Below are positions 9,206-13,369 of a stretch of 13,369 bases of DNA, one piece after another. A model generated the notes under the pieces. It had not been told where the DNA came from. It was given only the letters and a program-made list of their open reading frames with translations, and ran no database searches. Numbering within the stretch: the stretch's first letter is position 1; every line of letters begins with the position of its first letter. A program made the position numbers and the translations under genes. The stretch lies in contig NWUY0300109240.1 of assembly GCA_004151065.3 (NCBI GenBank), forward strand, positions 6,560 to 19,928, in the 5' to 3' direction. Source of the stretch: Larix sibirica. Lineage: Eukaryota; Streptophyta; Pinopsida; Pinales; Pinaceae.

Positions 9206-9564
9206 ACAAAAAATAATACCAGGAACAAATAAAAAAAACATACTCCTCCGCCCAATTACCAAAGTAAAAGTCAGGTCTAGACCGGTGAGTAAGACTGGTA
9301 GAAAGCAGTGGGTTTTGTTTAAAAAATTCCCACGTTTTTGTCTGGTTGGTACTTAGCCCGTCGAGATGACAGGATGGACTTCAGAACCACTGCTTCTTAG
9401 TTAGGAACTGTAAGTCCGACACTTAGACCAGCCACCCCTTTTATGCAACCAAAAATCTCCATTCCTCCTGATGTCGTTCACTGACAGATATCCTCAGAAA
9501 CATCTGGGTAGACTTCCCTCCTACAACTTAAACGGGCCATGCCAAGTTGGACGCCGACATAAAA
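9206..9564 (-). other. 5' UTR of the LINE
   Basis: About 360 bases lie between the target-site duplication and the ORF1 start. This region is less AT-rich than the flanking DNA, so composition changes near the inferred boundary. Plant L1 elements carry an internal promoter here, but I see no identifiable promoter motif. The 68-codon plus-strand open frame at 9471-9677 crosses the LINE end and is not a gene. Confidence 0.65.
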
Positions 9565-9576
9565 ATCATGAGACAT
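9565..9576. repeat. target-site duplication of the LINE, 5'-side copy
   Basis: ATCATGAGACAT pairs with 2958-2969 with one mismatch. Its left edge sets the 5' end of the LINE at 9564. The single difference fits an insertion old enough to have gathered stops and frameshifts. Confidence 0.82.
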
Positions 9577-9877
9577 ATTTGGTATCCCAGTACATCGTAC
9601 ATCGCTGTGATAACATATTAAAAAATAGCAATAAACACCATCATGTTAGAGACAAATACACGAATTTAAATAGGTAGTGTAATAAACGTAATTAATTAAT
9701 GAAAACTTGTAGAAATGTTTTATGTATACTCTATTTGATACCTTCATTGTCAGGTCTACTTAAATAGGCTCTGAGTCAACCCTAGGTACTCAATTTCGAT
9801 GTATACCTCTAATACCCTTGTTTCTAATGATGGTGAACCTACTGCTACATCACAACAAATACAAACACCTCATATAT
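9577..9877. other. intergenic stretch right of the LINE, no gene seen
   Basis: AT-rich host sequence between the LINE insertion and the composite repeat. A 37-codon minus-strand open stretch (about 9869-9756) reads in a protein-like way (VGSPSLETRVLEVYIEIEYL), but it is too short to call. Confidence 0.5.
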
Positions 9878-10412
9878 TGCAATGAACGGAAAATCACATA
9901 AGATATGTCATAAAACATAAATTTCTTTCATCTTTATCAAACACCACAGTCAATGCATTTTCAATTTTTTTGCAAATTTAAATTTCAAATTAATAAAGTT
10001 AAATGCTAAAAATATATATAAAAACAATAGTAAAAACACACAAAACACTTGACAGTTCTGCTAAATCCCAGTATAAACCCCTCAAACTGCAATGAAAGGA
10101 AAATCACAGTAAATATGTCACAATACACAAATTTCTTCCACATTTCTAAAAAATCGCAACCCTCGTATTGCAATGAAAGGAAAATCACAGTAGATACCTC
10201 ACAATACACAAATTTCTTTCATCTTTCTAAAAAATCGTAGTCACGACATTTTCAACTTGTAGCAAATTTCTCATAATATAGTCAAGAGATTCTCAAAAAC
10301 CATAAAAAGCATATACAAGTGTAGCAAATAGGCAAAGTGTTGGCAGTTTTTCAAAATCACGACAAAAGCTCATATACTGCAATGAAGGGGAAATCAAAGT
10401 AGAAATACCATA
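9878..10412. repeat. composite tandem duplication, about 290-bp unit with internal 81-bp repeat
   Basis: The block TGCAATGAAAGGAAAATCAC (with variants) occurs at 9878, 10088, 10169 and 10378. The spacings are 210, 81 and 209, so copies 1 and 3 and copies 2 and 4 are each about 290 bp apart. That is the signature of an ancestral unit with two blocks that later duplicated as a whole. The sequence between blocks also matches: CATTTTCAA...GCAAATTT after copies 1 and 3, and a GACAGTT/GGCAGTT region before copies 2 and 4. Copies 2 and 3 share about 80 bp, ending in TTTCTAAAAAATCG. Short open frames on both strands here (10049-10240 plus, 10006-10209 minus) merely translate the repeat. Confidence 0.82.
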
Positions 10413-10502
10413 ATATGAACATGGTGATGGTCTTGTCTGTCACGGAGCCTGGGAAGCTACACTGGATCATTGTCACATATTCCAAAAGGTAGGCAGGCTC
10501 TG

Positions 10503-10513
10503 GGAAATATGCA
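10503..10513. repeat. SINE target-site duplication, 3'-side copy
   Basis: GGAAATATGCA abuts the SINE's A tail and is identical to 10621-10631. The exact match suggests a fairly young insertion compared with the LINE, whose duplication has a mismatch. Confidence 0.82.
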
Positions 10514-10536
10514 TTTTTTTTGTAATCGAGTACCCA

Positions 10537-10550
10537 CCAGGATTTGAACT
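10537..10550 (-). promoter_or_regulatory. B-box-like Pol III promoter element of the SINE
   Basis: AGTTCAAATCCTGG contains GTTCAAATCC, a full match to the tRNA B-box consensus GTTCRANNCC. It lies about 40 bases after the A box, slightly further than in an intronless tRNA. Confidence 0.75.
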
Positions 10551-10589
10551 TGTGACCTTCCATTTACAACTTCTCATCTCATTTACTCA

Positions 10590-10605
10590 TTACCAATTGC
10601 TCTAC
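10590..10605 (-). promoter_or_regulatory. A-box-like Pol III promoter element of the SINE
   Basis: GTAGAGCAATTGGTAA resembles the tRNA D-arm sequence GTAGCTCAATTGGTA, differing at two adjacent positions. It lies about 15 bases inside the SINE 5' end, the usual place for an A box. Confidence 0.6.
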
Positions 10606-10620
10606 CCCCCCGTGGGCATA

Positions 10621-10631
10621 GGAAATATGCA
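10621..10631. repeat. SINE target-site duplication, 5'-side copy
   Basis: GGAAATATGCA, identical to 10503-10513, directly abuts the 5' end of the SINE at 10620. Confidence 0.82.
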
Positions 10632-10937
10632 ATTCTTAATCGAAGGGTCCAATTAGAAATCTACCGCCTAGCATGAATGTAATCTCAGGAATGCCAAAGA
10701 GCTTAATCACGATAATGTTAAAAACAAGCTTAGTTGATATGAGAGAGTAAAAACAAAAACAAATTCTATAAAATGAGAAAAGAAACCGCATACTACTGCC
10801 CAATACCACAACTGGTAAACCTCGATTCTACCACACTTGGTATTCCAGGACGTGCACAGTTGTAAACAGGGTTTAATTCCAAAGTTTTTTGAGGGGCGGT
10901 AGTTATTGCAGCTGGCAACCCTACAATACCGTACACT

Positions 10938-11299
10938 CTGCAAAACATGCAAAATATGTGGATTGTTCAAAAGTATGTTATATGTTGTATTTTATTTTTA
11001 ATTTCTTCTAATCTAGTTAATGATAAAAATTGTCTAATCAAACCTTTTAATTCAATATGAATTCGACAAGTATTAATATATTTTAATAAAAAAATAAAGG
11101 TAAATACTAACTTCACTTCAACTTTATATGACCTTATGGATATTCAAAAATACATATAAAGTAATATGAAAAGGCAAAACATATAGTCTTTGCATAGGCA
11201 GGGATTAATAATCTATTTTAGTCTAAAATAGTTCCAACAAATAGATGTAAATTATGTTGAAAACAAATTTGATCTCTTGTCATCCAATTAAGTCTTTGG
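10938..11299. other. AT-rich intergenic stretch, no gene seen
   Basis: Strongly AT-rich between 10978 and 11100, with no protein-like segment or element boundary. If the exon pair to the left is real, any upstream exons should be sought here on the minus strand. I could not find one. Confidence 0.5.
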
Positions 11300-11728
11300 C
11301 ATAAAACTTGTTACCCCCAAAAATCTAGGGGTCATTTTGCATTTTCTGGGTTTTTCTTCTACCATTGAGTATAATAAAAGACCCTTGGATTTTAGTACCA
11401 ATTATAAGTTGACTAGAGATTTTTCAAGTCAAAATACACTATAGGATTCCATTCTAGGATACTTGAGGAAGGGATCCCTATGACAAGAAAACTCTATCTT
11501 GTTAGAGGTCAAGACATAAAACTTATTACCCCTTGAAAATATAGGGGTCATTGGACTTTCTTCTCTCATCAAGCACAACAAAAGACTCTTGGATTTTAGT
11601 AGCAATTACATAATGAAGGGAGATTTTCCAAGGCACAATACTCCATGGGATTCCATTTTGGGACACTTGACATAGTTGAGGAAGGGATCCCTAGAACAAG
11701 GATGCCCTACCTTGCTAGAGGTCTAGAG
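11300..11728. repeat. 215-bp tandem duplication, two diverged copies
   Basis: CATAAAACTT followed by TTACCCC starts each unit, at 11300 and 11515. Colinear matches follow: TAGGGGTCATT, CTTGGATTTTAGTA, a GGATTCCATT block, GAGGAAGGGATCCCTA and GCTAGAGGTC/GTTAGAGGTC. The copies differ by many substitutions and small indels. CTAGGGGTCATT next to a ACCCCC run gives a possible short stem in each unit. Such paired units are common in LTRs and in subtelomeric or satellite-like plant DNA, but I cannot assign a family. Confidence 0.82.
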
Positions 11729-12157
11729 CATGATTTATGGTGAGTTAAGGGGTAAAATACAACCAAAAGTAGGAACACCCTACAATTGATATATCATTTT
11801 TGGTATTATTTGCATAGTGTAAGTCATTATTCTATGACCCATATCCCATGATTATAGTCGCAACTAATTGCAAAAGGTTTAAAGCATGGCATGTGGAAAG
11901 ACAACATATAGAATAGCAAAATTCCCCACCTTGTAAGAAGCATTGGGGCATGACAAGGGGTAAGAAAAGAGGATAGAAGAGGAAATTCCAACTCAGATGA
12001 AGCCATGTGGCCAGGAGCTCATTTGATGAAAAACGATCCACTTCAAAGGAGAATTTTGATTGCTTGATCACAAGTCTACCCCCTTGTAGGAGGGATGTTT
12101 TGTGCAAGAATCCATTTAAATCATATTAAAGTGACTTTATGGGGAATTACACATTAT
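11729..12157. other. unassigned stretch with a weak LTR-boundary-like site
   Basis: No gene is supported. CCCCTTGTAGGAGGGA followed by TGTTTTGTGC (TG at 12096) resembles a polypurine tract joined to an LTR start. A related motif, CCCACCTTGTAAGAAG, lies about 155 bp upstream near 11926, so this may instead be a local repeat. Confidence 0.35.
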
Positions 12158-12250
12158 TTGAGGCGTGTTCCACATATTTGGAGGCATGTCCTACCCTTGA
12201 GAGATTGAGCAAGGACACTTTGCTTGAGGCATGTTATACATATTTGGAGG
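12158..12250. repeat. 66-bp-period direct repeat, two partial copies
   Basis: TTGAGGCGTGTTCCACATAT at 12158 and TTGAGGCATGTTATACATAT at 12224, both followed by TTGGAGG, are 66 bp apart. The period is a multiple of three, so a 69-codon open frame at 12139-12348 shows a matching peptide repeat (EACSTYLEA, EACYTYLEE). Without other coding evidence I regard the frame as incidental. Confidence 0.65.
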
Positions 12251-12631
12251 AGAGTCATTATCATGAAGAAGTGCAATGTGGCATGGTTGGCATGGTCCAT
12301 GCCCCTAAACAAAGCATTAATGCATTCTCTAAAGAATTCGAAAGATGAGAAGTGACCAGTGGGCCTATGCAAAGGTAAAAGCGGTCCCGAGTCAATATTT
12401 TGACCTATAAGCTAAAAGAAGACTAAATGGAACTTCATTTTCACTTTAAAAGAGGATGGCCAGGGCTTGGAGATCTCTCTAAGGGGAGTGCAAAGGTTCA
12501 AGATGCCATAAATCACCTAAACAAATCCTTAGAGAGGCATGCCAAAGGTTGGAGGAAACCCTCTATAAATTAAATATTATGTTTAGCTCTTTAAACCCTA
12601 TAATGAAGCCATAATTTGGGAAGGAAGAAGG

Positions 12632-12640
12632 TATAAATAA
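12632..12640 (+). promoter_or_regulatory. TATA-box-like sequence
   Basis: TATAAATAA lies in a context with G-rich sequence on both sides (GGGAAGGAAGAAGG upstream, GGGGCGGG about 20 bases downstream). It is a good match to a plant TATA box and could be the promoter of a decayed LTR. No start site or transcript can be seen. Confidence 0.35.
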
Positions 12641-13314
12641 ATGAATGATTCAATTGTTAGGGGCGGGTTTGGAAGAGTGGGAGTTCCTCTTCAAACTTAG
12701 TAGAGGATATTTCCAGAGGAATAAATTAAGGGGCATTTCAATGTGACCTTCATCATCTTTCTTTATTTTTCTCGAGTCGATTTAATGGCTATAAATTATT
12801 AGAGTTTTTAGTTATTTTGAAAGTGTTTGCACTATGTTTAGGAGTGCTTCATGATATTTGGGTACTTTGACGTATGTTCATCCTCTAGATGGCATGACAC
12901 GGATTTTAGCATCAGAGATGATCCATGATGGATATGCACACTTGAGATTGTTTACTTAGAGTGTATGCTTAACCTCTTGATGGTGTTGGATTGGTGTTCT
13001 TACCATTAGGTGTTGGAGTTATATTACTTGATTGGTGGACACCCTTCATGATGGCCATATGGAGGAACCTCTAGCTTGGAGACCACCCCACTTGGGATGA
13101 GGAGCATTTTGCATCATCAAGCAGGGATTTATCCCTAGATGGCATGTGGCGGTTTGGATTCTTGTTAGGAATATTGTAGATAGCTTAGGGACACTTATGG
13201 TTTTGAAAATGTTTTTGCAAGGGGTAGCTGACCCAATGGAGTACATTTTTTAGGATGATCGATGGAGTTAATGGAGGCTTGTGCTGGAGTGGTGTGGATT
13301 TTCTTTGTGTAGCT

Positions 13315-13356
13315 ACATCACCTTGGATTCCTTACTGTGTAAGACATCACCTTGGA
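13315..13356. repeat. 13-bp direct repeat, 29-bp spacing
   Basis: ACATCACCTTGGA occurs at 13315-13327 and 13344-13356, near the window edge. It may be the start of a longer tandem array cut by the end of the window. Confidence 0.5.
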
Positions 13357-13369
13357 GCATGACACATGT

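Larger units (their letters stand above)
2970..9564 (-). mobile_element. structurally complete but inactivated L1-type LINE
   Basis: A non-LTR retrotransposon of about 6.6 kb lies on the minus strand. In its own orientation it has a 5' UTR (9564-9206), ORF1 (9205-7499), a 121-bp spacer, ORF2 (7377-3255), a 3' UTR with AATAAA, and an A-rich tail (2988-2970). It is flanked by a 12-bp imperfect direct repeat that touches both predicted ends, so it is not 5'-truncated, unlike most LINE copies. Such elements move by target-primed reverse transcription: the ORF2 endonuclease nicks the target and the reverse transcriptase copies the RNA at the nick. Both ORFs carry premature stops and ORF2 also has frameshifts, so this copy cannot act on its own. 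The ORF2 domain order with a C-terminal RNase H is typical of plant L1 elements. Confidence 0.93.
10514..10620 (-). mobile_element. short tRNA-like SINE (or retroposed tRNA), 107 bp
   Basis: A 107-bp segment lies between two exact 11-bp direct repeats. In minus orientation it begins near GCCCACGGG, carries an A-box-like GTAGAGCAATTGGTAA and a B-box-like AGTTCAAATCCTGG (a tRNA T-loop sequence), and ends with eight A residues. Internal RNA polymerase III promoter, A tail and target-site duplication together define a SINE. SINEs encode no protein and depend on LINE machinery. The element is barely longer than a tRNA, with only about ten bases between the tRNA-like part and the tail, so a retroposed tRNA pseudogene is the main alternative. 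The T-stem pairs poorly, so it is not a functional tRNA gene. Confidence 0.82.
10409..10937 (-). pseudogene. possible two-exon gene fragment, unidentified, with a SINE in its intron
   Basis: Two minus-strand segments read like protein. Segment 1 (10937-10807) follows a TTTTGCAG acceptor and includes VYGIVGLPAAITTAPQKTLE, then NPVYNCARPGIPSVVESRFT; a possible donor (G|GTATTG) follows it. Segment 2 (10499-10409) follows TTTCCCAG and reads PAYLLEYVTMIQCSFPGSVT, then DKTITMF, with a possible donor TG|GTATTT. The phases agree: segment 1 leaves one base and segment 2 begins with two. The intron of about 307 bp would contain the whole SINE. I do not recognise the protein. No further exons or start are evident, so this is a relic or a fragment of a larger gene. 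An alternative for segment 1 is a donor at 10793 (GTATGC), which would not be phase-compatible with segment 2. Coding status is inferred from composition and splice-like signals only. Confidence 0.33.
12096..13369 (+). repeat. possible LTR-derived region (weak), boundaries uncertain
   Basis: The region begins at a TG preceded by a purine-rich run, contains a good TATA box at 12632-12640, and has no convincing coding sequence. This is the general form of a plant LTR with a long U3. I did not find the matching CA end or a primer-binding site, and no second LTR is in the window. A loose resemblance between CCTCTAGATGGCATG (12882) and CCCTAGATGGCATG (13133) suggests internal repetition of about 250 bp. 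It could equally be unrelated degenerate repeat DNA. Confidence 0.25.

Noticed and set aside
9756-9869. 37-codon minus-strand open stretch, protein-like, with a possible acceptor and a GAG|GTATAC donor inside
   Set aside because: Considered as a third exon of the fragment at 10409-10937, but it is too short, and no phase or family link can be shown.
10049-10240. Repeated peptide open frame (two similar blocks of about 27 residues)
   Set aside because: It translates the 81-bp repeat, whose period happens to be a multiple of three. There is no start context or known motif.
10514-10620. Functional tRNA gene
   Set aside because: The T-stem does not pair fully, the acceptor arms are not convincing, and an A tail with target-site duplication shows retroposition.
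10707-10970. 87-codon minus-strand open frame
   Set aside because: It overlaps the candidate exon in another phase, and its composition is less protein-like than the exon reading.
12139-12348. 69-codon open frame with a 22-residue repeat
   Set aside because: It arises from a 66-bp DNA repeat and shows no other coding evidence.
1-13369. CRISPR array, bacterial operon, phage or plasmid features
   Set aside because: No regularly spaced identical repeats with unique spacers and no prokaryotic gene organisation. The repeats seen are diverged tandem duplications in plant-type DNA.

Overview
This is eukaryotic, almost certainly plant, nuclear DNA. It is AT-rich and intergenic, and it is built mainly from retroelements and decayed tandem duplications. 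I see no intact host gene. The best evidence for a plant is a non-LTR retrotransposon with the plant L1 layout: an ORF1 with a DUF4283-like region and a zinc knuckle, then an ORF2 with endonuclease, reverse transcriptase, zf-RVT and RNase H. A Ty1-copia-type LTR and a tRNA-like SINE fit this. The density of decayed elements suggests a large-genome seed plant, possibly a gymnosperm, but the species cannot be read from the sequence.

Layout. Positions 1-384 hold the 3' end of a plus-strand Ty1-copia-like element: internal tail, polypurine tract, and a 202-bp LTR with perfect 8-bp terminal inverted repeats (TGTTGGAA/TTCCAACA). Positions 385-2957 are AT-rich, with a 204-bp-period degenerate duplication (842-1162), a 43-bp tandem duplication (2118-2203) and one short protein-like open stretch (1292-1462).

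Positions 2970-9564 are a structurally complete L1-type LINE on the minus strand, about 6.6 kb. It has an A-rich tail, an upstream AATAAA, and a 12-bp target-site duplication with one mismatch (2958-2969 and 9565-9576). ORF1 stays in one frame with three internal stops. ORF2 carries six stops and four frameshifts, two of them single-base losses in homopolymers and one a 7-bp duplication. The copy is dead, though almost every domain can be recognised.

Positions 9577-11300 hold a roughly 290-bp composite tandem duplication (9878-10412). They also hold two exon-like open segments on the minus strand (10807-10937 and 10409-10499) bounded by plausible splice signals. A 107-bp SINE (10514-10620), with A-box- and B-box-like sequences, an A8 tail and an exact 11-bp target-site duplication, has inserted in the putative intron between them. 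Positions 11300-13369 contain a 215-bp tandem duplication, a 66-bp-period repeat and a weak LTR-like region with a TATA box at 12632.

How it works together: there is no operon or pathway here. The window records sequential retroelement insertions. LINE machinery of this type is the usual source of the enzymes that mobilise SINEs, but nothing shows that this LINE copy mobilised this SINE. I found no clearly novel biological system. The items most worth checking are the candidate exon pair disrupted by the SINE, the SINE itself, and the well-bounded LINE.
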